Positions 8,614 through 18,290 of a stretch of DNA of 64,000 bases are shown one piece after another. The position numbers and the translations under genes were made by a program. The notes under the pieces were generated by a model. That model searched no databases, was not told where the DNA came from, and saw only the letters and a list, made by a program, of their open reading frames with translations. Numbering within the stretch: the first letter of the stretch is position 1; every line of letters begins with the position of its first letter. The stretch is from Alkalimarinus coralli (GTDB lineage: Bacteria > Pseudomonadota > Gammaproteobacteria > Pseudomonadales > Oleiphilaceae), in NCBI RefSeq assembly GCF_023650515.1, contig NZ_CP096016.1, forward strand, positions 236,001 to 300,000. The letters are read 5' to 3'.

Positions 8614-9816
8614 TTATAAAGTCGCAACAATAGATCTGAATACTTCAACTGTTTCGGTGGCGGATTCGAAACCGTTATCCATGAAGTTGATGTTGGCTGA
8701 GTTCTTAACAATCACAACGCCTGCTTTTTGGTTTACATAAATATACTGATCGTAGATCCCTATCGCCATAAACTCCTGATCGGCATTTTCTGGAATCCAC
8801 CATTGATAGCCGTATCCCAAATTGATATCTGAACTATCTCGCTTGCCTGGTTTTAAATGTGGCGCGTCAGGTGTCGTTGATTCAGTAACCCATTTTGCGG
8901 GGATAATCTGTTTCCCATTCCACTGCCCATTATCAAGGAATAACTTGCCAAATCTGGCGTAGTCACGGGTGCGCAGGTTAAGCCCGCCTAGCACCATCGG
9001 TTCATTGTAGGAGTCAACAATGTACAGTGCGCTGTCTTCGGCGCCTATTTGCGACCATAGCTTCTCATTGAAGTAATCGGCGATCTCTCTGCCGGTGGCA
9101 TTACGCAAAACCATGCCTAACACATGGGTGTCGATGCTGACATAATGCAGGTACTCACCCTGTTCTCGCTCTTTTTCAAGCGACGCTGCGAAGTCGTCAA
9201 ACGAGCCACCTAATGCCATGGTTCTTCCGAAGCGGTTAATATCTGAATTGAATCGACCATAGTCTTCATCAAACCTGACGCCGCTGGACATTTGAAGTAC
9301 GTTTTTTATTGATACGCCGTCGTAGCCTGAGCCTTTCAGCTCGGGGACGTATTGAGTAACAGGATCTTGCAGGCTAGCTATATGGCCCTCTGCAACGGCG
9401 ACCCCAAAAATAGCGGAAAGGAATGATTTTGCTGTCGACCAGGATATGCGGCGATCGCTCTCGGTTGTGCCACGATAGTAGTTTTCAAACATAATATCGT
9501 TGTTTCTTATGACAACCAGTGCGGTGGTACTGGTTTTTTCTAAAAAGTTCTCGGTATCCCTTTTTTCCCCTTTGTATAAATAGGTTTTTGGCAGCGGTTG
9601 ATAGGCTTGACCGAATTTATGTTCAGGCGCTGTTTTTTCAATTTCGACTGTCTCAAATATGTCGCTCATATTTGAAAAGTTCTCGACGATAACGCTTTCA
9701 TTAAAGAGGGTCAGTGAGTGATAAAGCCTTTTGGCTGTTGCATAGTTGAGCGCCGTTAATACCGCGAATGAAGCGATAACCAATCCAACAGCCGAGAGTA
9801 TCGTTTTCCTTGTCAT
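8614..9816 (-). CDS. Class C beta-lactamase-like serine hydrolase
   Basis: 400 residues. A signal peptide or anchor lies at residues 6-24. The catalytic SxxK motif is STAK at 127-130 within SWSTAKSF. A Y-x-S element (YVS, 225-227, followed by IDTHVLG) is in the place of the family's Y-x-N. A conserved RDYARFGKLFLDNG segment and a late GYGYQWWIP are typical of the esterase / 6-aminohexanoate-dimer hydrolase (NylB-like) branch rather than true AmpC. It therefore probably hydrolyses esters or amides in the periplasm, with an unknown substrate. The divergent tetR gene 134 bp away, with a perfect 14-bp inverted repeat between them, suggests repression by that TetR protein. Confidence 0.85.
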   Translation of the reverse strand: MTRKTILSAVGLVIASFAVLTALNYATAKRLYHSLTLFNESVIVENFSNMSDIFETVEIEKTAPEHKFGQAYQPLPKTYLYKGEKRDTENFLEKTSTTALVVIRNNDIMFENYYRGTTESDRRISWSTAKSFLSAIFGVAVAEGHIASLQDPVTQYVPELKGSGYDGVSIKNVLQMSSGVRFDEDYGRFNSDINRFGRTMALGGSFDDFAASLEKEREQGEYLHYVSIDTHVLGMVLRNATGREIADYFNEKLWSQIGAEDSALYIVDSYNEPMVLGGLNLRTRDYARFGKLFLDNGQWNGKQIIPAKWVTESTTPDAPHLKPGKRDSSDINLGYGYQWWIPENADQEFMAIGIYDQYIYVNQKAGVVIVKNSANINFMDNGFESATETVEVFRSIVATL

Positions 9817-9847
9817 TATTATTGTCCTGCTTAATCTGTTGTATTTT

Positions 9848-9879
9848 TTTATATATTTATCGATTGATAAATATATAAA
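9848..9879. promoter_or_regulatory. Perfect 14-bp inverted repeat, likely TetR operator
   Basis: The arms TTTATATATTTATC (9848-9861) and GATAAATATATAAA (9866-9879) are exact reverse complements with a 4-base spacer. The site lies between the divergent serine hydrolase (starts 9816) and tetR (starts 9951), the classic place for an autoregulating TetR operator. A TATAAT at 9910-9915 could be the tetR -10. Confidence 0.65.
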
Positions 9880-9950
9880 CGAATCATATCATCGTGTTTT
9901 GACAATGTATATAATCACTCTCCCACTCATATTAAGGGCCAGCAGTAGCT

Positions 9951-10514
9951 ATGGGTCGCCACAGTAAGTCTGAAGAAAAAAGAAAAATTATTCTGGATGC
10001 ATTCGAGCGAGTGATACTAAGAGAAGGTTATGCCAATGCTTCTCAACGAAAAATTGCTAAAGAAGCAGACATGAACCAGCCGATGATTCATCACTACTTC
10101 TCGGGTGGAGAAGAGATGTTGACTGCTTTTTTAGAGCGGGTTGTTAATAGATACATGTCCGCGTTGCAGCAGTTTACGGCGGATGACGCCTCACCTTCAT
10201 TAGAGAAAATGATCAGTTTTTTGTGTTCGGAAGACTTTCATCAAGTCAGCTTACAGAATGAAGTGTTCTTTGCGCTGATTGGCCAGGGCGGGCATAGCGC
10301 TCAAACATTCGAACAGATGTCGAATATTTACCAGTTCTTTTTTAATGAGATTGCTCAGTACCTTAAGATGGCAGGGGTAAACAACGGTGACCGCGTTGCC
10401 TATACCATGATGTGTATGATCATTGGTCACGATTGGGCAAAAAAACTAGGGTTTGGCGAGCAGCGCAATGCCCAGATGGCAACGATTCTCTCACGCTTAG
10501 CCAGTGAGCCTTAA
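9951..10514 (+). CDS. TetR family transcriptional regulator
   Basis: 187 residues. The N-terminal HTH is typical: RKIILDAFERVILREGYAN, then RKIAKEADMNQPMIHHYF (residues about 12-51), with IHHYF in the recognition-helix position. The C-terminal ligand domain (about 60-187) is helical and of no named class. The start is ATG 9951; upstream purines (AAGGGCCAG) may serve as the ribosome-binding site. Divergent from the serine hydrolase gene; the palindrome between them is the probable operator. The inducing ligand is unknown and could be a substrate or product of the hydrolase. Confidence 0.9.
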   Translation: MGRHSKSEEKRKIILDAFERVILREGYANASQRKIAKEADMNQPMIHHYFSGGEEMLTAFLERVVNRYMSALQQFTADDASPSLEKMISFLCSEDFHQVSLQNEVFFALIGQGGHSAQTFEQMSNIYQFFFNEIAQYLKMAGVNNGDRVAYTMMCMIIGHDWAKKLGFGEQRNAQMATILSRLASEP

Positions 10515-10716
10515 GGTTAACGTAATTCAAATTTGTACAATCTGATACAAAAGCTCGATAGAGCTGTACACAGCCTTCCTTAATTCAGCCTTGCACGGTG
10601 GAACCGTTACGGTAACCGACAGTGTTCTCGGTGGCGCGCGTTTTGTGCTACGCTGGCCCGCAAAATAAGCCATAGCAATATTTATACAGATCACACGAGA
10701 GCAGCACGAGAACTAC

Positions 10717-11301
10717 ATGAGAATTCTGCAAGTCGGGCCTAAGCAGGCGCTTACCATTTTATTGGCATTGTTAGTGCCAGCCATTATTGTTGAAGGGCTG
10801 GATCACTTCAATTTGTTTGATGCTCGTTATCACCGAGGGGCGATAGCCGCAGGAGAGTGGTGGAGGGTATTGACGGGCCATCTTGACCATTTGAACTGGA
10901 GGCACCTGCTAATGAATGGCCTGTGCCTCGCGTTGTTATTGGCGTTGTTCAGGCCGCTTGGAAAACCGTCACGAACGCTCTGTTTGTGGCTTGTGGCGTC
11001 GTTATTAATTAGCCTTTTGATGTGGTTTTTCAGCCCAGGTATCCGCTGGTATGTAGGGCTTTCCGGCAGCCTATATGCGTTGGTGGTCTATGCGATTGCG
11101 ACGGATACCAGCTATCCGATGATCTTCCGACTCTTTGCTCTGGGTTTAACGGTGTTTAAAGTCGTAATGGAGCAGATTAATGGCGATATATCATTTATGA
11201 CCCAGTGGGTATCCGGCCCTGTCGCAGTTGATGCCCATTTGTATGGCGTCATCGTGGGTGTTTTTCTGGTGCTGGTCATGCGATTGAAGGTATTCAGATA
11301 G
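10717..11301 (+). CDS. rrtA: Rhombosortase, rhomboid intramembrane protease
   Basis: 194 residues with about six hydrophobic helices. The rhomboid catalytic serine is in GLSG (S116) within YVGLSGSLYA. The partner histidine is H174 in DAHLYG, and the conserved early segment HLDHLNWRHLLMN (about 55-67) is present. The short length and the motif context match rhombosortase, the rhomboid subgroup that cleaves GlyGly-CTERM tails from surface proteins. No GlyGly-CTERM tail is visible on a complete protein in this window, so its substrates must be elsewhere, unless the edge-truncated lipoprotein is one. Alone in its orientation; the downstream ompA-like gene converges on it. Confidence 0.85.
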   Translation: MRILQVGPKQALTILLALLVPAIIVEGLDHFNLFDARYHRGAIAAGEWWRVLTGHLDHLNWRHLLMNGLCLALLLALFRPLGKPSRTLCLWLVASLLISLLMWFFSPGIRWYVGLSGSLYALVVYAIATDTSYPMIFRLFALGLTVFKVVMEQINGDISFMTQWVSGPVAVDAHLYGVIVGVFLVLVMRLKVFR

Positions 11302-11375
11302 CGTGCGGGTTTAGATAGAAATGCAGTAGAAAGAGAAGGGGGCAAACAGGCAAATAGCGCTTATTTGTACTGTTA

Positions 11376-11407
11376 AGCCAACGCGCAACAGGCGCTGCGC
11401 GTTGGCT
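11376..11407. terminator. Perfect 11-bp hairpin between convergent genes
   Basis: AGCCAACGCGC (11376-11386) pairs exactly with GCGCGTTGGCT (11397-11407) around a 10-base loop, midway between the rrtA and ompA-like stops. There is no flanking T-run, so it may act as a 3'-end protecting hairpin rather than a classical terminator. Confidence 0.5.
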
Positions 11408-11427
11408 GATCAGCTTGATTACAAAGC

Positions 11428-12636
11428 CTAGCTTTTCTTGGTCGCTTCAATAACCGCAACTACCCGGCGGTTCTCTTTACGTCCTGCAGCCGTGCTGTTA
11501 TCAGCGATGGGTTTCTCTTCACCATAACCCACCGCATCTACGCGAGAACTATCTATACCGTATTCGTCTACCAGTACTTTAGCGATAGATTTTGCACGTC
11601 TTTCAGAAAGGTACTGGTTGTATTTTGCTTCACCTGTGCTATCGGAGTGACCTTCAATCGTCACTTTTGTAGAAGGGTAAGAGGTCATAAATACTGCAAG
11701 TTCTTTAATGTCAGACTTTGCGCTATTAGGTACAACAGAGGAGTTGTTGGGGAATTGAACATTAAGCGTCTGTGTTACCGTTTCTGCAATAACTAACTGA
11801 CACCCTTTTTCGTCCACTTTCGCTTCTGCTGGCGTGTCTGGGCAGTTATCTGCACCATCTACAACACCATCCTGATCGGCATCAAGCTCACAACCTTTGG
11901 CATCGACGGTGCGTCCTGCTGGGGTGTTAGGGCACTGATCCAGGCTGTCTTCTATGCCATCGTTATCGCTATCCTTTTTTACCACAGCAGCAACAATTAC
12001 ACAGCCTGCGCTATCAACGTTTGCACCTGCTTCAGTGTTCGGGCACTGGTCATCACTATCTAATACGCCGTCGCCATCACTGTCATAGTCGACCTCTTCT
12101 TCGTAGCTTGAAGAAGAGCTTCCTCCAAACAGATAAACTAAACCAACATTCAGCAAGGTATCTTTGTTGTTCGAGTCGTGACCGTAAAACATTCTGGCTT
12201 CTGCTCGAAGAGACAGGTTTTCAGTAAAATGGCGTCTGAATCCGGCACCTGCGTTGTAGCTGGTTTCGTCATCGTTTTCAGTACCTTCTACGTCAAGATC
12301 CATGTTACCGATACCTGCCACAACATAAGGCTGAATGTCGGTATCGTCGTTCAAATGGTAGAGACCGTCTACGTGGTAATAGGTGCCATCGATGTCTTTA
12401 CCGGTGATATCAGACTCTGAGTTGATGATGCCGTAGGCGGCTTCTGTGGAGAAACGGTTGTTGAACTGATAACCCGCAGCGAAGGTTGCTGTCGGTGCAT
12501 CATCTGCTTCCCGGTTATTGTCGAGAAGAAAGTAGCCGATAGAAGGGAAGATGTAGAAACCGCTATCAATTTCGTCTGCGTTGACGTTAGGGACTGACGC
12601 AGCCAATAAGGCCAGGCCTGAAATTAACTTTTTCAT
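11428..12636 (-). CDS. OmpA/OprF-type porin with thrombospondin type 3 repeats
   Basis: 402 residues. Signal peptide 1-20 (cleavage NVNA/DE). Residues about 22-170 form an OmpA-like beta-barrel with alternating aromatic strands. Three calcium-binding thrombospondin type 3 repeats follow (DSDGDGVLDSDDQCPNTEAG and two more, about 183-278), each with paired Cys and Asp-rich loops. The C-terminal OmpA domain binds peptidoglycan, with IEGHSDSTGEAKYNQYLSERRA followed by VDAVGYGEEKPI. The domain order is that of OprF-like proteins that tether the outer membrane to the wall. It is transcribed alone. Confidence 0.93.
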   Translation of the reverse strand: MKKLISGLALLAASVPNVNADEIDSGFYIFPSIGYFLLDNNREADDAPTATFAAGYQFNNRFSTEAAYGIINSESDITGKDIDGTYYHVDGLYHLNDDTDIQPYVVAGIGNMDLDVEGTENDDETSYNAGAGFRRHFTENLSLRAEARMFYGHDSNNKDTLLNVGLVYLFGGSSSSSYEEEVDYDSDGDGVLDSDDQCPNTEAGANVDSAGCVIVAAVVKKDSDNDGIEDSLDQCPNTPAGRTVDAKGCELDADQDGVVDGADNCPDTPAEAKVDEKGCQLVIAETVTQTLNVQFPNNSSVVPNSAKSDIKELAVFMTSYPSTKVTIEGHSDSTGEAKYNQYLSERRAKSIAKVLVDEYGIDSSRVDAVGYGEEKPIADNSTAAGRKENRRVVAVIEATKKS

Positions 12637-12871
12637 ATGTGGGTCTCGTTTTTTGTGGAGGAGAGTGTAGTTAAACGATTGGTTTACGCAGGGAGGTTAG
12701 GCTTCAACGACAAACAGTGACTCATAGTGCCTCAGCTCCTTGAGTAATCATTTTTGTTCTTCGAGCGCATTGTAGCAAACTTATAGCGGTCTTTGTACGG
12801 CGTTATTTGTTCTACCGGCTATAAAGTGGCAGGACAAATAACGGGTTTGAATCCATCCGCCAGGCTCTGAG

Positions 12872-13717
12872 CTATCCAGAGATGGTTTTTAACAGCGCTT
12901 CTCCATCGCGGCGGCCCAGATCGAAGGTGCGCTGAATACCGCTTGGGTTGGTGTAGTCCCAACTGTCAACGGGAGGCTTTTCTGAAGGAGATAGATAGAT
13001 TCTGCCAGTAACGGGCGGGATATAGCGATAGGGGCGTGTTAGCAGAATCAGTGTTTCTCCGCTATTTTCTGGCACCCCATGTACCGGCGCATTGTCGAAT
13101 AGGCCGCCATCGAGCGCGGGTTTATTGTCCAGGTACATAATTGGCGTCATCGGAGGGGTGCAGGACGATGACAGAATTAGGTCGGTCAGCTCTTCGGGGG
13201 TGTTGCAGTCACTCGCATTAATAAACTCAGACTTAAATCCCAGCTTCCGGCCATAGGTGGGGTGAACAGGCTCTTTAATTTTCTTCTCTAACTGGTATGC
13301 CATTAGACCAATCGCCACGGCACTTTTTGGCCCGAGCCAGCGTGGAATTCTAGCGACCTGAATGGCATTGGTTGGGCCGCTTTTCAGTCGGGCAAAAGCG
13401 TCCCCCTGCATGATCTCCAAGACCATCTCGCGATACAGGCGTTCATGGGGAAAAACCGGAGCAGCCTTAAACAGGTTACCTAAATAACGGTTTTTGGCAT
13501 TGCTGGCAGTCGTTGCTTTAACAACCCTCAAACATTCATGGGATTGCCCGGCAAGAATACCGCATGACATGGCAGAGCCGGCACTGACGGAGACGACTCT
13601 TTTAGGCTTCAGGTTAAGCGGCTCAGCGATAACATCCCAGAGTCCTGCTTGCCAGAAGCAGCGGTTTCCACCGCCGGCAAATACTACGTTCTCGATATGT
13701 GACAGGTCGTTTTTCAT
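12872..13717 (-). CDS. Patatin-like phospholipase
   Basis: 281 residues. The oxyanion-hole glycine loop is FAGGGNRCFWQAG (13-25). The nucleophile elbow reads SVSAG with Ser45, where most patatins have GxSxG, so the first Gly is replaced by Ser. The dyad aspartate is D203 in ALDGGLFDN. No signal peptide is seen. Family members release fatty acids from phospholipids or other lipids. Its start is 34 bp past the RND permease stop, so it is probably the third gene of the adaptor-permease-patatin operon, possibly adjusting lipids under efflux stress; that role is inference. Confidence 0.85.
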   Translation of the reverse strand: MKNDLSHIENVVFAGGGNRCFWQAGLWDVIAEPLNLKPKRVVSVSAGSAMSCGILAGQSHECLRVVKATTASNAKNRYLGNLFKAAPVFPHERLYREMVLEIMQGDAFARLKSGPTNAIQVARIPRWLGPKSAVAIGLMAYQLEKKIKEPVHPTYGRKLGFKSEFINASDCNTPEELTDLILSSSCTPPMTPIMYLDNKPALDGGLFDNAPVHGVPENSGETLILLTRPYRYIPPVTGRIYLSPSEKPPVDSWDYTNPSGIQRTFDLGRRDGEALLKTISG

Positions 13718-13751
13718 TGTTCAAGCATCGTGTTGATTTATCAGTGAGTGT

Positions 13752-16700
13752 TTAAATGAGAGAGTGTTGGGTTGTTCCTCTGCCTCTGCCTTCAGCCAAT
13801 GGCTCAGGTTTTGTAAGCCACTGGTAAAGCACAGGTACGACTAATAATGTCAGCAATGTAGAGACGACTAACCCCCCAATAATAGCCCAGCCCATGGGAG
13901 ACCACATAGATGAACCGCTTAATGTTAACGGTAGTAAGCCGCCGATGGTAGTCATGGTGGTGAGCAGAATAGGCAACAGGCGCGTTTTCCCTGACGCTAT
14001 AATCGCCTTGGCGATATCCTGTTTGCTCTCGGCGATGCGGTTGTTAGAAATTGAACCTCTTAACTGGTTTGCGTAGTCCACCAGTATTATGGAGTTATTG
14101 ACGACTATTCCGACCAGCGAGGTCAGGCCGATAAATGCGGTGAATGAAAACGTGTAACCGGTAATCCATAACCCGAGTATTGCGCCAGTAATCGCGAAAG
14201 GAATGGCGGCAAAAATAATTAACGGCTGAATAAATGATCTGAACTGTAGCACCAGCACGGCGAAAATTCCGAGTAGGGCGATGATTAACGCTTGCAGCAT
14301 CCCCCCGAATGACTCTTTACGGTTTTCTTGCTCGCCACCGATAATATAATGCACCCCATCTGGCCAGCTGTATTGATCAAGCTTTGCAATGATGGCATTG
14401 GTGACCGCTTCGGTCTGATAGCCAGTATTAACATCAGCGGTGACCCTTGCCATGCGCTCCAGGTTGTGATGTTGAAAGCGAGGAATGATGCTTTTCATTT
14501 CGATATCAACCAGATGGCCGAGCATGATCATTCCACCCACGGGAGATTTTAGGTTTACATCTCTTAGCGCGTCGAAGTGAGGTGTTTTTGAACCTGCACT
14601 GCGGATAACAATGGCGTAATCCTCGCCATGTTCATCCCTGTATGAGCCGATGGTTTGGCCGACCAGTGCGGTGCGGATCGCCTGATCAATAGCGTGAATC
14701 GGGATCTGCAAGCGGGCGGCTTTATCCCGGTTTATATTGATTCGAATATCAACTTTATGGCGAGCGACAGGGTTATCAACATTAACCGTGCCTTCAGTTT
14801 CCTTGACCAGATTTTCAATATCAACAGCAACCGTGCGCAAGGCTTCGAGGTCTTCGCCCATGATTCTAACTGCTATAGGCGCAACATACGGAGGCCCTTG
14901 CATAAACTCTTGCACGGTGACTCTTGCGGCGGGCAGCACTTTAAACTCTTCTCGCAGGGTCGATATAAACGCTTCCACATCCCGGTACTGTCGGGTGTCC
15001 TCTAACTGGACATATATCTGCGCATAATTTGGCACTTCGCGCTTAGGAGTAATATTGTAATAAACCCGTGGATTGCCCTTACCTATGTTGGTGGTCACGC
15101 TGGTCACCTGAGGGTGTTTGGCTATTATCTTTTCAACATCGACGGCTAACGCATAGGTCTTGTCAAAGCTTGAGCCTTCGGCGGTTTCGATATTAACGAG
15201 AATTTGTGCTTTCTCTGCTTTGGGAAACAGACTGACCCCGACCTCTTTAAATAGTGACAGCGTTGATAGCAGTATGGCAATTGACGCAACCATTATCAGC
15301 CATGGGTGCTTAAGTGAAAACGAGAGCATACGATGGTATGGCCCATGGGCAAAGCGGTGTATTTGTTTAAGTACCCAGGGGGCATCCTGCTCGGGTTCGT
15401 CAGTATTGCTGTTTGCTTTTTTGGCACAGTTGCCTTGTTTAAGTACACGGCTGGCCATCAGTGGTGTCAGCATCAGGGCTATCACGAGCGATGCGATAAG
15501 TGTAATTACAACGGTGACCGGCATTGATCTGATAAACGTACCGGAGTGGCTAGGGAGTAACAGTATTGGGAAAAATGCCAGAATGGTTGTGAGCGTGCCG
15601 CTGACTACCGCCCAGGCAACCTGTGATGAGCCTTTAACCGCGCTGGTTAGCCGGTCATGACCTTCGCGCATAAAACGACCGACGTTTTCAGTGACAACGA
15701 TGGCATTGTCCACTAATAGCCCTAACGCGATGACCAGACCTGCGATTGACATTTGCTGGATACCAAACCCCGAAACATCCAGCCACCCCAAGCCAATAAG
15801 GATAGACATTGGGATAGCCAGCACCACTACCAGCGATGCGCGGAATCCAAGCACTAAAATGGTAGCCACACCGACCAATAACAGTCCTTGTAGCAGGTTG
15901 TTAAAAAACTCCCCGACACGTTGGTCAACACTGCCACTCTGGTCGAGTACGGTTTCAACCTTGATGGAGTCAGGCAGGGAGGGTTTAAAGCGCTCGACTT
16001 CCTCGTTCAGGGCTTTGGTGATATCAAAGATGTTGCTGCCTTTGCGTTGAATCACGGTGACAAACACCGACCGGACACCCTGATGGCGCGCGAGGTAGCT
16101 GGGCAGGTCATCGCCAAATGCGACCTCGGCAACATCTTGAACGTAAACAACGTGGTCGCCAGTAGATCGAACGATTGTGCGTCTGATTTCATCAATATTG
16201 CTAAAGTCACCACTGGTTTGCACCGTGAAACGCCGTTGCCCAATATTGACATGTCCGCCAGGAATATTGGCAGCAGAAGCCCGTAGCGACTGCGCCAGTT
16301 CCTCCAACGAAATATCAAGTGCGGCCAGTCGTATAAGGTCCGCTTTAATTTGCACTTGTTGCTCAGGGTAGGCTTTAACCTCTACGCGTTTTACACCTGA
16401 TACGCGCTCAAGCTTCTTTTCCAGTTGTTCTGCGATGAGTTTTAACTCGCCGTAACTGGCACTGGGAGACGCAACGGCGAGCTGCAATATAGTGATATCG
16501 GCGGGGGATACTTTGTCGGTTTTAAGCCGACGAATATTGGCTGGTAGCTCGTCTCTAATGGTGGCAATAGCTGCCACCACATCATCATATTTTTCGTCAG
16601 GGTCACTGCCATAAATAAATTCGGTTTGGATAATCGCGACCCCATCTTCGATGTCGGTGCGGATTACGTGAATATCTTCCAGTTCGTTGATGGCATCCTC

Positions 16701-16901
16701 AATTGGATCGACGACCAGTTTTTCCATATCGACGGGGTTTGTGCCCGGATATACCACGCTTGTCATTGTCATCGGGAAGTCAAACTGAGGGTCTTCCGAG
16801 CGGGGCATATTCGCCAGAGAGGCTGTGCCGAGGGCGACTAGCAGCAGTATAACCACCAATGTAAATTGGTGGTTTTTAATCGCAAGTGAGGGAATGTTCA
16901 T
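13752..16901 (-). CDS. RND efflux permease, HAE1/AcrB family
   Basis: 1049 residues, full length for the family. The first transmembrane helix is at residues about 13-30. Next come a large periplasmic loop, a cluster of helices starting about 335 (with VIALGLLVDNAIVVTENVGR, a conserved RND segment carrying the Asp of the proton relay), a second periplasmic loop, and a final helix block with FTAFIGLTSLVGIVVNNSI and the last segment VVSTLLTLLVVPVLYQWL. It works as a proton-driven trimeric exporter with the adaptor encoded just upstream; the outer channel is not encoded here. The N-terminal pattern is closer to MexI/TriC-like pumps than to AcrB itself. Substrate unknown. Confidence 0.92.
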   Translation of the reverse strand: MNIPSLAIKNHQFTLVVILLLVALGTASLANMPRSEDPQFDFPMTMTSVVYPGTNPVDMEKLVVDPIEDAINELEDIHVIRTDIEDGVAIIQTEFIYGSDPDEKYDDVVAAIATIRDELPANIRRLKTDKVSPADITILQLAVASPSASYGELKLIAEQLEKKLERVSGVKRVEVKAYPEQQVQIKADLIRLAALDISLEELAQSLRASAANIPGGHVNIGQRRFTVQTSGDFSNIDEIRRTIVRSTGDHVVYVQDVAEVAFGDDLPSYLARHQGVRSVFVTVIQRKGSNIFDITKALNEEVERFKPSLPDSIKVETVLDQSGSVDQRVGEFFNNLLQGLLLVGVATILVLGFRASLVVVLAIPMSILIGLGWLDVSGFGIQQMSIAGLVIALGLLVDNAIVVTENVGRFMREGHDRLTSAVKGSSQVAWAVVSGTLTTILAFFPILLLPSHSGTFIRSMPVTVVITLIASLVIALMLTPLMASRVLKQGNCAKKANSNTDEPEQDAPWVLKQIHRFAHGPYHRMLSFSLKHPWLIMVASIAILLSTLSLFKEVGVSLFPKAEKAQILVNIETAEGSSFDKTYALAVDVEKIIAKHPQVTSVTTNIGKGNPRVYYNITPKREVPNYAQIYVQLEDTRQYRDVEAFISTLREEFKVLPAARVTVQEFMQGPPYVAPIAVRIMGEDLEALRTVAVDIENLVKETEGTVNVDNPVARHKVDIRININRDKAARLQIPIHAIDQAIRTALVGQTIGSYRDEHGEDYAIVIRSAGSKTPHFDALRDVNLKSPVGGMIMLGHLVDIEMKSIIPRFQHHNLERMARVTADVNTGYQTEAVTNAIIAKLDQYSWPDGVHYIIGGEQENRKESFGGMLQALIIALLGIFAVLVLQFRSFIQPLIIFAAIPFAITGAILGLWITGYTFSFTAFIGLTSLVGIVVNNSIILVDYANQLRGSISNNRIAESKQDIAKAIIASGKTRLLPILLTTMTTIGGLLPLTLSGSSMWSPMGWAIIGGLVVSTLLTLLVVPVLYQWLTKPEPLAEGRGRGTTQHSLI

Positions 16902-16993
16902 AGCAGCTATATGATCTCTGTGGATTGTCGTATGATCTCTGTAGGACGCAGAGCGAAATCAATTGAGTCGTTGTACTTTTAGGTGTGTTCGGG

Positions 16994-18040
16994 CTAGTGG
17001 TGCCCGAACACTGATACAACAGCACCTTCGTGGAGGTATGTGGCGCCCGAGGTCACCACTGAAACGCCTTCTTCGAGCCCTGGTTTTATGGCAACAGAAC
17101 CACTTTCAAGCCACGCGATGTCGACGTTTTTTTGAATCACCTCGAATGCTTCGTTGAGCACAAAAACCTGTGCCTTTTCTGACTTGGCTTCAACAATGGC
17201 CTCGATAGGTAGCAGTGCGACGGGCTCTTGCTGTGAAGGCTCAATCAGCAAGCGGCTGATAAAGCCTGAATGTAATCGCAAATCTGTCGTATCAACCGTG
17301 ACCTCTATTTCGAACAAGTGACTTCTGGCGTCTGCCGCTGCGCCGACTTCTGAGACATGGCCTTTAAGTAACTTGCCCGGGTAAGCATCTAACTGAATCG
17401 TAGTCTGGTCACCTTTGTTAATTCGAACGATATCTTTATCGGTTACGCCACTGCGTATAACCCAGCCTCCCTTGTTCATCGACATGACAAATGCAGTCTG
17501 AAAAGGGGATATCATTTCATTTGCTTCAATCTCTCGCTTCAAAATGCGGCCATCATCGGGCGCAACAATAACCGAGTGCTGTTTGTTGAACTTGGCAATT
17601 CTCAAATTGGAACGAGCGACTTCGAGCCGTGTTTCGGCCGACTGGAGTTGTTCAACGGGGACGACCCCTTTTTCATATAATGCCTGGTAGCGAGCATTGT
17701 TGCGCTTGGCCTCGTCAAAAACCGATTGGGATTGAGCGACTTGTGCATTGATCTCTTCCTGGTTGAGTTGAGCCAAAAGCTGCCCTTTTTTTACTCGATC
17801 ACCTTCATCCACCAGAATCTTGGCGACAGGCCCCGAGGTTTTAAATGACAGTTTTTGCTCTGACTTGTTGGCGAGTCTGCCGCTGGCATCAACGTTTTTC
17901 CCGCGTGCTGAATAGTTAACTTCAGCCGTTTCAACCAGAAAAGCGGTGGGCTGGCTGGTGCTACTCTGCTGCTCTGCCTGTGCAGCTGGTAGAGAGAAGG
18001 AGAAAACAAGCAACACCCCAAAAATTTTTTTAGAAAACAT
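16994..18040 (-). CDS. RND periplasmic adaptor subunit (membrane fusion protein)
   Basis: 348 residues from ATG 18040, which has GAGGGG six bases before it; an upstream in-frame ATG at 18058 overlaps that site. Signal peptide ends about AQA/EQ. A biotinyl-lipoyl-like half-motif appears near 65-85 (GPVAKILVDEGDRVKKGQLL), and the alpha-hairpin follows (about 88-140). The second lipoyl half (VIVAPDDGRIL) and beta-barrel domains complete the family order. It bridges the inner-membrane permease encoded 92 bp downstream to an outer-membrane channel. A palindrome sits 25 bp upstream of its start, in the divergent region shared with tetR. Confidence 0.9.
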   Translation of the reverse strand: MFSKKIFGVLLVFSFSLPAAQAEQQSSTSQPTAFLVETAEVNYSARGKNVDASGRLANKSEQKLSFKTSGPVAKILVDEGDRVKKGQLLAQLNQEEINAQVAQSQSVFDEAKRNNARYQALYEKGVVPVEQLQSAETRLEVARSNLRIAKFNKQHSVIVAPDDGRILKREIEANEMISPFQTAFVMSMNKGGWVIRSGVTDKDIVRINKGDQTTIQLDAYPGKLLKGHVSEVGAAADARSHLFEIEVTVDTTDLRLHSGFISRLLIEPSQQEPVALLPIEAIVEAKSEKAQVFVLNEAFEVIQKNVDIAWLESGSVAIKPGLEEGVSVVTSGATYLHEGAVVSVFGHH

Positions 18041-18064
18041 GACAGACCCCTCATTCATTACTTG

Positions 18065-18087
18065 CTATGTAAACAGTGCTAACATAG
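18065..18087. promoter_or_regulatory. Candidate TetR operator upstream of RND operon
   Basis: CTATGTAAACA and TGCTAACATAG flank a central G, pairing at 9 of 11 positions. The location between the adaptor start (18040) and divergent tetR (18291) fits an operator. A partial copy of the left half, CTATGTAAA, recurs near 18203. Confidence 0.5.
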
Positions 18088-18290
18088 TATTGCTTTAAAG
18101 TGATCAGTGTCAACAATGTTTTCACTATAAACACGTTAATATGAGTTGTCGTGCATCGGCATTTAATTGAATGCACCTCAGACCATTGGTATCTGTGAGT
18201 GACTATGTAAATCTACTCAGTTGACGATTGAGTATGGTTATCGCAAACTTCCCCGGATTGGGATGACTAAAATAAAGGAACGAAAAGATT

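Noticed and set aside
9899-9915. TTGACA and TATAAT as a tetR promoter
   Set aside because: The two hexamers are only 5 bp apart, far from the 16-18 bp needed, so they cannot be one promoter.
15160-15660. 166-residue plus-strand frame within the RND permease
   Set aside because: Shadow of the permease gene on the other strand; no independent evidence.
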